Assembly: GCA_020634555.1 (NCBI GenBank)
Contig: JACKBK010000004.1
Span: 89,720-153,719, forward strand
Origin: Caldilineae bacterium
GTDB lineage: Bacteria > Chloroflexota > Anaerolineae > JAAEKA01
DNA length: 64,000 nucleotides
Direction of reading: 5' to 3'
Every line of letters starts with the position of its first letter. Positions within the stretch are counted from its first letter, which is position 1. A program made the translations under genes and the position numbers. Of the stretch, positions 41,427 to 50,712 are shown in pieces. The notes beneath the pieces are model-generated. The model was not told the DNA's origin and did not search any database. It was given only the letters and a program-made list of their open reading frames with translations.

Positions 41427-43115
41427 CTACAGTAGATCGAACTCTGCCTCTGCCGCGCGGCGGCGTTGCACAACGACACGCAAGCTGCTGAGGTTACCCT
41501 GGCGGTGGTGATACGCTTCCAGCCACGCGTTAGCCTCTTGGTCCAGCGGTTCTGCCTGATGAATGGCCTCCCACCACTTGAGGGCGCTCGATTCGTCGTT
41601 GGCCGTGGCAGCCAGGCATCGTTGGCCCAATAGCCAGCGCTGGCGCAGTTGTTCGCGAATCGGCTCAAGAAGCGTTGTCGGCAGATACGTCTCATCCGGC
41701 AGCAGACCCTCTGGGCTATACAAAGCGGTTGCTTGCTGCCAGTGTTGGAGTCCTTCGGTGTGATGTTCTTGCGCCAGTAATCTTTCCGCCTCGCTGGTCA
41801 GCGCGTCAAACTGCCAGACATCCACCCACGCCTCGTCTGGCCGAAGATAATAGCGTTCGCCTTCGTGAACCACGAAGCGGTCGCTGCCGCGCGGACCTTC
41901 GGGATCAAGCACCCGGCGTAATGTTGAGAAGTAGCTGCGCAATGCCGACAGGCTGTTGCGTTCGGAGGCAGCGTCAAGTTCAGAGTTTGGCGGCCACAGC
42001 GCGTCGACGATCTCGATTTGTGTGGCGCCTGACTCGCGTCGTAGTGCAAGAAAGGCCAACAGCGACCGCGTTTTGGCAGACCGCCACGTTTCCGCAGTGT
42101 TGGGCATCTGTTCGCCGTCGCGCAGGACGCGCATGGGGCCAAAAAGAAATATCTGAAGCGCTGGTTCTCTTACGTCCTCATGTTCTTGAGCGGAAACGCT
42201 CGAAAGTATGGCTGCCTCGTTCGCCAGCCCAGACTGGGCCGCCGTTCCATTGATGTTTATCAGCGAAGAGATGCCCGCCATGACGCCAATTCCGAGCACA
42301 ATAAGCGCCAGCACAGGGATGCGCAGTGAAGGAAACAACACAGAATTGACGACCACGGAGACCAGCAGTGCAGCCAACCAGAGCCACCATCTGCGCGAAC
42401 TCGACATTGCAAGGCGCGTATGGGCATCCTCGTCGAGCAGAATCAGCATCCTGGTGGCCAGGATAGCGGCTGCAATCAGGAAGACGCCATAGGGCACGAC
42501 CTGGCCAAGTTGCAGATAGGTTGATGAGAAGGCAACGACCCCGGTGATCACGAACAGGCCGACGAGCCAAAGCAAGTAGCGGCGCAGAACAGTTCGCCGC
42601 GCGCCGGTTGCCGTGTACTCGGCGCGCCAGAATAGGAAACCCGTGATCACGATCCCCACAGCGCCCAGCAGTCCGCTGATGGTATTATCGGCTGCGTTGA
42701 CGGCAAAGCAAGGCATGCCGCTTGGCCAGCGACAGCCGGGAATGATCTCGCCATTGAGCGTTGCATAGTGACCGGCGCGCGCGGTTGCGGTCAGGAAGAC
42801 GATGCCTGCCAGGAGCCATTCCCATCGGAAAGGCCGCGACTGGTACAGGCTGATTGCCATCAGGCAGCCCGAAATGAGCAACACACTGAAGGCCGCCACC
42901 TGGATGCGTGAAAGGAGCAGCTGTTCCCGCCAGGAATTCTGGGAGGTTGCGATAACCGCTTCGAGGCTTTGATGCAGTGCAAGGCTGGCAAACACGCCGG
43001 CGAAACACCAGGACACCAATGACCTCGGCTGGCGCAAGACTGCAAATGCAGCTACTCCGGCCAGGATGGGCAACGCGAGTATTGAGAAGGAAACTTGCAG
43101 CGACTGCGCAAACAT
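41427..43115 (-). CDS. Membrane-anchored SARP/BTAD-type transcriptional regulator
   Basis: This 562-residue protein has a membrane part with about eight hydrophobic segments in residues 5-290 (for example ILALPILAGVAAFAVL, WEWLLAGIVFLTATA and LWLAALLVSVVVNSVLF). The output half follows: a winged helix (LQIFLFGPMRVLRDGEQMP, then WRSAKTRSLLAFLALRRES and QIEIVDALWPP) and a bacterial transcriptional activation domain over residues 430-555 (WVDVWQFDALTSEAERLLA). SARP regulators are normally soluble; here the sensor is presumably the membrane part. It lies at the 5' end of the secreted-protein gene block and is the likely controller of it. It starts 38 bp after gyrA, so it may have a promoter inside gyrA. 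Confidence 0.82.
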   Translation of the reverse strand: MFAQSLQVSFSILALPILAGVAAFAVLRQPRSLVSWCFAGVFASLALHQSLEAVIATSQNSWREQLLLSRIQVAAFSVLLISGCLMAISLYQSRPFRWEWLLAGIVFLTATARAGHYATLNGEIIPGCRWPSGMPCFAVNAADNTISGLLGAVGIVITGFLFWRAEYTATGARRTVLRRYLLWLVGLFVITGVVAFSSTYLQLGQVVPYGVFLIAAAILATRMLILLDEDAHTRLAMSSSRRWWLWLAALLVSVVVNSVLFPSLRIPVLALIVLGIGVMAGISSLININGTAAQSGLANEAAILSSVSAQEHEDVREPALQIFLFGPMRVLRDGEQMPNTAETWRSAKTRSLLAFLALRRESGATQIEIVDALWPPNSELDAASERNSLSALRSYFSTLRRVLDPEGPRGSDRFVVHEGERYYLRPDEAWVDVWQFDALTSEAERLLAQEHHTEGLQHWQQATALYSPEGLLPDETYLPTTLLEPIREQLRQRWLLGQRCLAATANDESSALKWWEAIHQAEPLDQEANAWLEAYHHRQGNLSSLRVVVQRRRAAEAEFDLL

Positions 43116-43153
43116 TGCGGTCCACCCATAGAACCCAATAATCCAGAATCAGG

Positions 43154-45703
43154 CTAGCTGGTAGGCGGTGGTGGTGCTGCCTCCGCTTCGATAGTTTCCT
43201 CGGCCTTGTTCGCTTCCGTTGCGCGGATGCGGGCGCAGGCGGAGACGGTTTGGCCGTCGTCCAGGTTCACCATCTTCACGCCACGGGTCGCCCGCCCCAT
43301 CTGGCTGACGTCGCTGACCCGCATCCTGATGATGATGCCGCCGGTGGTGATGAGCGAGATCTGGTCGTCGGGATCGACGACGCGGCCGGTGATGACCGGG
43401 CCGATCTCATCCAGCCGTGTGTGGTCTACAGTGAGGACGCCCTGGGTGTAGCGGCTGCGGGTGGGGTACTGGTCCATGGGAGTGCGCTTGCCGTAGCCTT
43501 TGGCGGTCACAACCAGCAGGTCGCCATCGGGATTCACCACGTCGAAGCCGGTGACCTGGTCGCCGGAGCGCAGCCGAATCGCCCAGACGCCGGCCGCCGC
43601 GCGCCCCATGGGACGCACATCGTTCTCATCGAAGCGCAGGGCCAGTCCACCGGCAGTTACCACGACCAGTTCCTGGTCGCCGCTGGTGGTCCTCGCCCAG
43701 GACAATTCGTCGCCCGGGTCCAGGTTCATCGCGATGATGCCGGTCGAGCGCACGTTGGCAAACTCGCCCATTTCGACACGCTTGATGCGACCCTGGGTCG
43801 TCAACAGGCTGATGTAGCGCGCCTCTGAAAAGTCATCCACAACTACCAATGAGGTCACTACCTCGCGCGGCGCCAGGTTCAGCACGTTGACCAGCGGCAG
43901 CCCCTTGCCGGTACGGGACGCCTCTGGCAGATTCCAGACGCGGTCCGAGTAGACCCGGCCATGGTTGGTGAAGAACAGGACGTGGTCGTGGGCATGGGCG
44001 AAGTGCAAGTGGGCGATCTCGTCCTCGTCGCGGGTTGCCATGCCCAGCACGCCGCGACCGCCGCGACCCTGAGCGCGGAACTGTTTGGCGCCGGTGCGCT
44101 TGACGTAGCTGTTCTGGGTGATGGTGATCAGCACCGGGTCGTTGGGCGTCAGGTCCTCTTCCCGCATCTCACCCACGGCTTCGAGGGAGATGAAGGTCCG
44201 CCGTTCGTCGTTGAAGCGTTCCTTGACGGAGATCGTCTCATCCCGGATGATGGCCAGGATCTTCTCCGGGTTGGCCAGCAGATCCTCCAGCCATTGGATC
44301 CGCGCCATCACCTCGTTGTACTCGTCTTCGATCTTTTGCTGCTCCAGGGCGGCCAGCCGGCGCAGTTGCAGGTCGAGGATCGCCTGCGCCTGGAGCTCGC
44401 TGAGGCCGAAACGTTCCATTAACGCGGTGCGCGCGGCCTCGGCGCTTTCCGAATGGCGAATCGTCTCGATTACTTCGTCCAGGAACTCCAGGGCGATGCG
44501 CAGGCCCTCCAGGATGTGTGCCCGCGCTCGCAGCTTGCCCAACTCGAACAGGCTGCGGCGGGTGATGACCTCTTGCCGGTGTTCGATGAAGATGTACAGC
44601 GCTCGCTTCAGCGAGAGCAGACGCGGCTCGCCGTTGACCAGCGCCAGCATGTTGATGGCGAAGGTGGACTGGAGCGGCGTGTACTTGAACAGACGGTTGA
44701 GCGTCTTGCGCGGCGCGCTGCCGCGCTTCAGTTCGATGACGATGCGCATCCCCTTGCGGTCGGACTCGTCGCGCAGGTCGCTGATCTGGTCCAGCCGGCC
44801 CTCGCGCGCCAGTTCGGCGATGCGTTCCAGCAGGTTGGTCTTGTTGAGCTGGTAGGGTATCTCCGTGACCACGATCTGGAAGCGGCCGCGCGCTTCCTCG
44901 ATCTCGGCGACGGCGCGCATCTGGATGTGGCCGCGGCCGGTGGCGTAGGCCGAGCGAATGCCGTCCAGGCCCATGACGATGCCGCCGGTGGGGAAATCGG
45001 GTCCCTTGACGAACTCCATCAGCTCTTCCAGGGTGATCTCCTCAAGACGGTCCCAGTTGTCGATGACGTGAACGACCGCGTCGGCCACCTCGCCCAGGTG
45101 ATGGGGCGGCACGTTGGTTGCCATACCGACCGCGATGCCCGATGCGCCGTTGACCAGCATGTTGGGCAGCACGGAGGGCAGGACTTCCGGCTCCTGCAGG
45201 CTGCCGTCGAAGTTCTCGCGCCAATCGACCGTGTCCATGTCGATGTCTTGCAGCAGCGTTTCGGCGATGCGCGCCATGCGGGCTTCGGTGTAGCGCATGG
45301 CGGCCGGGCTGTCGCCGTCCACCGAGCCGAAGTTGCCCTGGCCGTCTACCAACGGATAGCGCAGGCTGAAGTCCTGTGCCATGCGCGCCATCGCGTCGTA
45401 GACCGCCGAGTCGCCGTGGGGATGGTACTTGCCCAGCACCTCGCCGACGATACGGGCCGACTTGCGGTACGGAGAACCGGGGCGCATGCCCATGTCGTGC
45501 ATGGCGTACAGGATGCGACGCTGCACAGGCTTGAGGCCATCGCGGGCGTCAGGCAGCGCGCGCGACACGATAACGCTCATGGCGTAGTCCAGGTACGCCT
45601 CGCGCATTTCGCTTTCTATGTTGACGGAGCGGATCGCCCCAGCGTTGTTGTTTTCGAGCGCTTCGGTCGGCTCTGCCACTTCCAGCGGATCGGGTTCTGT
45701 CAT
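43154..45703 (-). CDS. gyrA: DNA gyrase subunit A
   Basis: This 849-residue protein breaks and rejoins DNA in the gyrase A2B2 complex. The catalytic tyrosine lies in AAMRYTEARM. The quinolone-resistance region reads GKYHPHGDSAVYDAMARMAQ, with the serine and aspartate that are sensitive-type in other bacteria. The coiled-coil arm (QILDL, LEQQKIEDEYNEVMAR) and the six-bladed C-terminal domain follow. The GyrA box, normally QRRGGKG-like, reads QGRGGRG here. The ATG at 45703 matches the family start; a longer frame from 45811 would include leader sequence. A promoter with an extended -10 (TGGTATAAT) lies upstream. gyrB is not in the window. Confidence 0.97.
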   Translation of the reverse strand: MTEPDPLEVAEPTEALENNNAGAIRSVNIESEMREAYLDYAMSVIVSRALPDARDGLKPVQRRILYAMHDMGMRPGSPYRKSARIVGEVLGKYHPHGDSAVYDAMARMAQDFSLRYPLVDGQGNFGSVDGDSPAAMRYTEARMARIAETLLQDIDMDTVDWRENFDGSLQEPEVLPSVLPNMLVNGASGIAVGMATNVPPHHLGEVADAVVHVIDNWDRLEEITLEELMEFVKGPDFPTGGIVMGLDGIRSAYATGRGHIQMRAVAEIEEARGRFQIVVTEIPYQLNKTNLLERIAELAREGRLDQISDLRDESDRKGMRIVIELKRGSAPRKTLNRLFKYTPLQSTFAINMLALVNGEPRLLSLKRALYIFIEHRQEVITRRSLFELGKLRARAHILEGLRIALEFLDEVIETIRHSESAEAARTALMERFGLSELQAQAILDLQLRRLAALEQQKIEDEYNEVMARIQWLEDLLANPEKILAIIRDETISVKERFNDERRTFISLEAVGEMREEDLTPNDPVLITITQNSYVKRTGAKQFRAQGRGGRGVLGMATRDEDEIAHLHFAHAHDHVLFFTNHGRVYSDRVWNLPEASRTGKGLPLVNVLNLAPREVVTSLVVVDDFSEARYISLLTTQGRIKRVEMGEFANVRSTGIIAMNLDPGDELSWARTTSGDQELVVVTAGGLALRFDENDVRPMGRAAAGVWAIRLRSGDQVTGFDVVNPDGDLLVVTAKGYGKRTPMDQYPTRSRYTQGVLTVDHTRLDEIGPVITGRVVDPDDQISLITTGGIIIRMRVSDVSQMGRATRGVKMVNLDDGQTVSACARIRATEANKAEETIEAEAAPPPPTS

Positions 45704-46132
45704 AGCGAGGAGGGTTTCCCTTGCAGCTTTTCCAAACAATACGGGGCTGCTGAATCGGTTGGCAGCAACCCCGTGGTGCGTCGGTCGAATGGTGAGCCAA
45801 TTATACCACAAACTGCCAACTTATCCCAATTTTAAGCCCGGTTATCGCTGCCGAATCGGTTGTCGGAACAGACGCTTTTTCTACTGTATCTAGTGGCCAG
45901 GCGCGCCTTTTGAACAAGATGTAGGCGGCTTGTGCCGGGTTGCATTGACGCGCTGTGGCGGCTGTGACATTGGTGGTTGCGCAACCGGCATTGTATAATT
46001 CCTCATCGACCGTTATGCATTCAGACGATAGATTCGATCCATTCTGCTGAGAAGATATAGAATGTGAGGGAAACCTGGCTGATCGTTGCCGGGATCGCCC
46101 GCCTCGGATTCGTTGACGTAGGAAGGTACCCC
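45704..46132. promoter_or_regulatory. Divergent promoter region of gyrA and the GNAT gene
   Basis: For gyrA (minus) a -35 TTGGGA at 45829-45824, an 18-bp spacer and an extended -10 TGGTATAAT (TATAAT at 45805-45800) are seen. The gyrA leader then folds into a 12-bp hairpin with one wobble (45741-45752 with 45763-45774). For the plus-strand GNAT gene TTGGTG at 45970-45975, an 18-bp spacer and TATAAT at 45994-45999 are seen. The rest of the 429 bp shows nothing recognisable. Confidence 0.7.
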
Positions 46133-46921
46133 ATGGAACTACAGGAACTGCTGGCGCTTTACGACCAGGAGGAGCGAATCAAGGCCGTGTGGCCGGACAT
46201 CGTGCGTGAGGAAACCGATCTGGTGGTGCGTCACCGGCCAAAGAATCTGGACGCCCACCGCGACAGCGTCTTTATCGCCCATACCCGCCTCGACGCCGGC
46301 AACGCCGACCGCGTGATCCAGGAGCAGATCGAGTATGCCCGCGGGCTGGGGCTAAAGGTGGGCTGGAAGCTCTACGACTACGATCAGCCGGCGGATCTGG
46401 ACGTGCGCTTGCTGCTGCACGGGTTCACAGCCGACGAGCCAGAAAGCATCATGGCGCTGGAACTGGACAAGGCGCCGACCGAGCTGCTCCAGCCTGTCCG
46501 CGCGGACATCCGCCAGATCACCGACCCCAAGTTGTTGCGCGACGTGGAAGCCGTAGAGCGGGCAGTGTGGGACGAGGACCAGGACAGGATCATCGCCTAT
46601 CTTACCGACTCTTTGCTCGATAACCACGGGAGAATGTCGATCTACGTCGCCTACGACGATGGCATCCCGGTCAGTGCCGCCTGGCTCTATCTGGAAGCTG
46701 GCCGGCCGTTTGCCAGTCTGTGGGGAGGTTCGACTCTGGTGGAGTACCGCAAGCGGGGCTACTACACAGCGCTGCTGGCCGTCCGCTTACAGGAAGCGAT
46801 TCGGCGCGGGGCGCGCTTCCTGACCATCGACGCCAGCCCCATGAGCCGGCCGATCGTGCAGCGCTTCGGGTTTCGACAAATCACCACTGCTTGCGACTAC
46901 GACTGGGAGCCATCCAAATGA
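46133..46921 (+). CDS. GNAT-family N-acetyltransferase
   Basis: This 262-residue protein has a C-terminal GNAT domain with the acetyl-CoA binding segment LVEYRKRGYYTALL (R/QxxGxG/A type), preceded by strand MSIYVAYDDGIPVSAAWLYL, and followed by FLTIDASPMSRPIVQRFGF. The N-terminal half of about 130 residues (ALYDQEERIKAVWPDIVREE...) may be a second, degenerate GNAT domain. GGAAGG stands 7 bp before the ATG at 46133. Its stop overlaps the start of the AspT-type gene (ATGA), so they are coupled. The acceptor substrate is unknown. Confidence 0.83.
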   Translation: MELQELLALYDQEERIKAVWPDIVREETDLVVRHRPKNLDAHRDSVFIAHTRLDAGNADRVIQEQIEYARGLGLKVGWKLYDYDQPADLDVRLLLHGFTADEPESIMALELDKAPTELLQPVRADIRQITDPKLLRDVEAVERAVWDEDQDRIIAYLTDSLLDNHGRMSIYVAYDDGIPVSAAWLYLEAGRPFASLWGGSTLVEYRKRGYYTALLAVRLQEAIRRGARFLTIDASPMSRPIVQRFGFRQITTACDYDWEPSK

Positions 46922-48561
46922 TCATCCAGGCGCTCATCAACAGCTCGTTGTTGTTGCTTTTTCTTGTCTCCGCAGTTGGCTACGCAATTGGCCGGATTCG
47001 GATCAAGGGTGCCAGCCTGGGCGTCGCGGCGGTTCTGTTCGTGGGGCTGGCCGTTGGCGCGCTGGACCCCGATCTCAAGATTCCGCAGGCGCTGTTCGAC
47101 CTGGGGCTGGTGCTCTTTGTCTACACCGTCGGCTTGACCAGCGGGCCGGGCTTCTTTGCCTCTTTCAGGAGCAAGGGGTTGCGCGACAACCTGTTTGCGG
47201 TTGTGGTGCTGGTCATCGCGGCTCTGATCGCTGTTGTGGAGCATTTCGCGCTGCGGCTGCCGGCCACCGTGACATCGGGCCTCTACGCCGGCGCGCTGAC
47301 CAACACGCCCGCGCTGGCCAGCGTCATCGATACCATCACCAACACCGCGCCGGCAGGGGTGGCTCAGCAGATGGCCAACGAGCCGACCGTCGGATATTCG
47401 GTGGCTTACCCCATGGGCGTGCTGGGCGTGATCCTGACCGGCTATGTCTTGCAGCGCGTCTGGCGCATCGACTATCGCCGCGAGGCTCGCAGGCTGCGCG
47501 GCATTTACCTGGTGGAGCAGGACCTGTACAATCGCACCGTGCGCGTCAGCCAGCCAGACGCGATCGGTAAATCGATCCAGCAGCTTGTGGCCCAGCACCA
47601 TTGGCACGTCGTTTTTGCCCGCTTGCAGCGCGGCGACGATGAGGCGTTGGCCACTGGCACCACGGTCCTCAGGGCCGGAGATCTGGTGAGTGTGGTTGGT
47701 GCGCCGGAGGATGTGGACGTGGTGGCGGACGCGCTGGGCGAGTTGACCGATATCCACCTGGAACTGGACCGCAGCCAGTACGATTTTCGCCGGGTGTTCG
47801 TCTCCAACCAACAGATCGCCGGCCGGCGGTTGGGCGATCTGCGGCTGCCCCAGGATTACGGCACAATCGTCACCCGCGTTCGCCGCGGCGATGTGGATCT
47901 GCTGGCCGAAAGCAGCACCGTTCTGGAGCTGGGCGACCGGGTGCGAGTCGTCGCCCCGCGCGAGCGGATGGACGACGTATCGGCCTTTTTTGGCGATTCC
48001 TACAAGGCGTTGAGCGAGATCGACCTGCTGGCGCTGGGGCTGGGCATCAGCATTGGCCTGCTGATCGGCATGATTACCATCCCGCTGCCCGGCGGCGCGA
48101 GCTTCAAGCTGGGCAACGCGCTGGGGCCGCTGTTTGCCGGACTGGTGCTAGGGGCGCTTCGTCGTACCGGGTCGGTCGTCTGGACGCTGCCATACAGCGC
48201 TAACCTGACCGTGCGCCAGATCGGCCTGATTTTGCTGCTGGCCAGCATCGGCCTGCGGTCCGGTTATACCTTTGTGCAGACCCTGGGCGGCGGCAACGGG
48301 CTGGCTCTTTTCGTCTCCGGCGCGCTGATCACTCTCACCGTCTCGATTTCTGTTGTGGCGATCGGCTACAAACTGCTCAAGATACCCTACGGCTTGCTGA
48401 CCGGCATGCTGGCCGGCATACACACCCAGCCGGCGGTCCTTGGCTTTGCGCTGGAGCAGTCCGAGGACGAGATGCCCAACACCGGCTACGCGCTGCTGTT
48501 TCCCATCGCTACGGTGACGAAAATCGTCATGGCCCAGATGCTGCTTCTACTGCTCAAATGA
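46918..48561 (+). CDS. AspT/YidE-family transporter with TrkA-C domains
   Basis: This 547-residue protein has two blocks of five to six membrane segments around two RCK/TrkA-C regulatory domains (residues about 190-350: RTVRVSQPDAIGKSIQQL... and RVFVSNQQIAGRRLGDLRLP). The GASGPGFF-like segment GLTSGPGFFASFRSKG and the tail ALLFPIATVTKIVMAQM fit the aspartate-alanine exchanger family. AspT swaps aspartate for alanine; YidE-like members are uncharacterised, so the substrate is unclear. It converges on, and overlaps by 15 bp, the phosphatase gene at 48547. Confidence 0.85.
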   Translation: MIIQALINSSLLLLFLVSAVGYAIGRIRIKGASLGVAAVLFVGLAVGALDPDLKIPQALFDLGLVLFVYTVGLTSGPGFFASFRSKGLRDNLFAVVVLVIAALIAVVEHFALRLPATVTSGLYAGALTNTPALASVIDTITNTAPAGVAQQMANEPTVGYSVAYPMGVLGVILTGYVLQRVWRIDYRREARRLRGIYLVEQDLYNRTVRVSQPDAIGKSIQQLVAQHHWHVVFARLQRGDDEALATGTTVLRAGDLVSVVGAPEDVDVVADALGELTDIHLELDRSQYDFRRVFVSNQQIAGRRLGDLRLPQDYGTIVTRVRRGDVDLLAESSTVLELGDRVRVVAPRERMDDVSAFFGDSYKALSEIDLLALGLGISIGLLIGMITIPLPGGASFKLGNALGPLFAGLVLGALRRTGSVVWTLPYSANLTVRQIGLILLLASIGLRSGYTFVQTLGGGNGLALFVSGALITLTVSISVVAIGYKLLKIPYGLLTGMLAGIHTQPAVLGFALEQSEDEMPNTGYALLFPIATVTKIVMAQMLLLLLK

Positions 48562-49038
48562 CCGGTTCTCGTTGGTAGTCGCGGCTTTCGCTGCACTTTG
48601 TCGCGCCTCAGCGATAAACGTTGACCACCGTTCGTCCGGCTCCCAGATCGACAACAGATCCCAGCGGGCGGCTTCCTCGTCGGCGCCGAGACGCAGCACG
48701 CGGTAGAGATACATGAAGCTGGACACGCGGTAGTTCAGCGCGCAGTGGACGAACACACGACGGTCACGGTTGCCGTCCATAACGGCGAAGAACTGCGCCA
48801 AGTCGCCAGGTGTCGGATTTGTCCAGACCACCGGGATGTGGACGAAGTTCATACCGAGGCCGGTGACCACGCCCACCTCGTTCGGCAGCGCATTGTCTGA
48901 GTTGGACATCGCCAGGTTGACAACCACCTCAAAGCCGGTCTCGCGCACGGCCTCGAACTGAGCCGCGGTCGGCTGGCCCGCTGTGGCAATCGTAGGCAGG
49001 ATCTGGAAGAAGTTGGTGATGGAGTCGAGGGTGTTCAT
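48547..49038 (-). CDS. Small protein phosphatase (DUF442/PTP-like)
   Basis: This 163-residue protein belongs to the tyrosine-phosphatase-like group that begins ITNFFQILPTIATAGQP and has the active-site loop VHCALNYRVSSF. The loop has Cys-x4-Arg spacing, as in the HCxANxR branch of the DUF442 family, instead of the usual Cys-x5-Arg. The ATG at 49038 gives the family N-terminus; upstream codons to 49305 belong to the antisense of the next gene. It diverges from the LKR-like gene with 40 bp between the starts. The substrate is unknown. Confidence 0.78.
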   Translation of the reverse strand: MNTLDSITNFFQILPTIATAGQPTAAQFEAVRETGFEVVVNLAMSNSDNALPNEVGVVTGLGMNFVHIPVVWTNPTPGDLAQFFAVMDGNRDRRVFVHCALNYRVSSFMYLYRVLRLGADEEAARWDLLSIWEPDERWSTFIAEARQSAAKAATTNENRSFEQ

Positions 49039-49078
49039 AGGTTCGCGATTATACTTTTCAAACCGAGGAGCAACAACC

Positions 49079-50383
49079 ATGACAACGGTCGGCGTACGGC
49101 GAGAGGACAAGAGTATCTGGGAGCGGCGCGTTCCGCTGACGCCCGCGGTCGCGCGCCAGCTTCGTGACCAGCACGGCATTGAGACATACATCCAGCCGTC
49201 GTCGATTCGCGCCTTCTCTGACGATGAGTTTCGCCAGGCTGGCGTGCAGGTCGACGAGGACCTGTCGGGGTGTCCGGTGGTTTTGGCCATCAAGGAAATC
49301 CCCAAGAACGTCTTTTTGCCCGGCCAGGCCTACGTCTTCTTCGCCCACGTCATCAAGGGCCAGCCGTTCAACATGCCCATGCTGGCGCGGCTGCTGGAGT
49401 TGGGCTGCACATTGATCGACTACGAGAGAATCACCGACGACACGGGCCGCCGGCTGATCTTCTTCGGCTGGCACGCCGGCGTGGCTGGCATGCTGGAGAC
49501 GCTGCGTGCGTTGGGGCTGCGGTTGCAGTGGCAGGGCGTCCCTAACCCGTTCGCCGCGCTGCGCCAGCCGTACCAGTATCGTGACCTGGACGAGGCGCTG
49601 CTCGATGTAGACGCTGCCGCCGCGGCGATTCGTACGGATGGCCTGCCTGCCAGCCTGGCGCCGCTGACCTTAGGCGTGGCCGGCTACGGCAATGTAGCGC
49701 GCGGCGTTTGGCACATTCTGGATCGCCTGCCGGTTCAGGTCATCGAACCAGACGACCTAGCAGGTGTGGCCGTTGATCCGGCAGCGTCTCGCCATGTCAT
49801 TTATGCCGCGACGTTTCGCGAGGAACACATCGCCGCGTCGTTGGCAGCCGGCCAGCCCTTCGACTTGCAGCGCTACTACCAGCACCCGGAGGAGTTCCAG
49901 CCGGCTTTCGAGCCGTACTTGCCGTACCTTGACGTGCTGGTCAACGCGATCTATTGGACGCCGCAGTACCCCCGGCTGGTCACGAAGACATATCTGCGCG
50001 ACGCGATGGCCGGCGACGCGCTGCGCTTGCAGGTGATCGGCGACATCAGTTGTGACATCGATGGTGCAATTGAGTGTACGGTGCGCGCGACAGAGGCTGG
50101 CGAGCCGTGCTTTGTGTACGACCCGTTGACGGACGAGACCACCGACGGCGTGGCCGGCCGCGGCGTCGTGGATATGGCTGTGGACATCCTGCCCAGCGAG
50201 CTCCCCCGGGACGCCTCAGAGGACTTCAGCCGCGTGCTGGCTGAGTTCATCCCGGCGCTGGCCACGGCCGATTATAGCGCACCGTTCGCGGAGCTGGCCC
50301 TCCCCGCTCCCATCAAGCGCGCCGTCATCACGCACCGCGGCGAACTGACGCCGGATTATCGTTATCTCCTGCAGTACCTCTAG
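49079..50383 (+). CDS. Lysine-ketoglutarate reductase/saccharopine dehydrogenase N-domain-like protein
   Basis: This 434-residue protein starts with an AlaDH/PNT-type N-terminal domain (VGVRREDKSIWERRVPLTP, LAIKEIPKNVFLPGQAYVFF) and has a Rossmann segment LTLGVAGYGNVARGVWHIL. This layout is that of the lysine-2-oxoglutarate reductase part of bifunctional AASS, which joins lysine and 2-oxoglutarate to saccharopine. GAGGAGC precedes the ATG at 49079. A saccharopine-dehydrogenase-like gene lies 4.6 kb downstream on the other strand, so the two may act in one lysine route; that is inference. Confidence 0.8.
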   Translation: MTTVGVRREDKSIWERRVPLTPAVARQLRDQHGIETYIQPSSIRAFSDDEFRQAGVQVDEDLSGCPVVLAIKEIPKNVFLPGQAYVFFAHVIKGQPFNMPMLARLLELGCTLIDYERITDDTGRRLIFFGWHAGVAGMLETLRALGLRLQWQGVPNPFAALRQPYQYRDLDEALLDVDAAAAAIRTDGLPASLAPLTLGVAGYGNVARGVWHILDRLPVQVIEPDDLAGVAVDPAASRHVIYAATFREEHIAASLAAGQPFDLQRYYQHPEEFQPAFEPYLPYLDVLVNAIYWTPQYPRLVTKTYLRDAMAGDALRLQVIGDISCDIDGAIECTVRATEAGEPCFVYDPLTDETTDGVAGRGVVDMAVDILPSELPRDASEDFSRVLAEFIPALATADYSAPFAELALPAPIKRAVITHRGELTPDYRYLLQYL

Positions 50384-50384
50384 T

Positions 50385-50551
50385 TCGACTTCCCAGTACA
50401 GCGCGTCGCTGTCGGTCAGCGCCAGCGCCGTCAGCCCATGGGCAGCCGCCTGCCGCGCCAGCTCATCGGGCGCGGCCGTTGCCCCCAGCAATGTGAAATG
50501 GGAGTGGACGTGAAGGTGGGCGAAGTCCGGCGGTATCGGCGTCGCGGTCAT
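50385..50551 (-). pseudogene. Remnant of DNA polymerase III alpha (DnaE) PHP domain
   Basis: From an ATG at 50551 the minus strand encodes FAHLHVHSHFTLLGATAAPD, then ELARQAAAHGLTALALTDSDALYW. This is the start of the DnaE-type PHP domain (HxH metal motif, TDxxALYG segment). Homology stops after about 53 codons, next to the stop of the LKR-like gene, and the frame runs on into the antisense of that gene. The rest of dnaE (more than 1000 codons) is missing here. This is a deletion scar, not a functional gene. Confidence 0.7.
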
Positions 50552-50712
50552 AAACCGATTGTACAGCGGGTGGAAGGGTTCACCGCATTTCCCGCTCTGT
50601 GGAAGATTCTGTGACGTGATGTGGTGCTTCACAGGACAACGGGAAGGTGCTACAATCAGGTGGTGCTGTTATGCGATTGGCCACATGATATCAGTGATTG
50701 CCGGATGGCTGC

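Noticed and set aside
44453..45835. Plus-strand open frame of 460 codons opposite gyrA
   Set aside because: gyrA is unmistakable on the minus strand; the opposite frame is a shadow.
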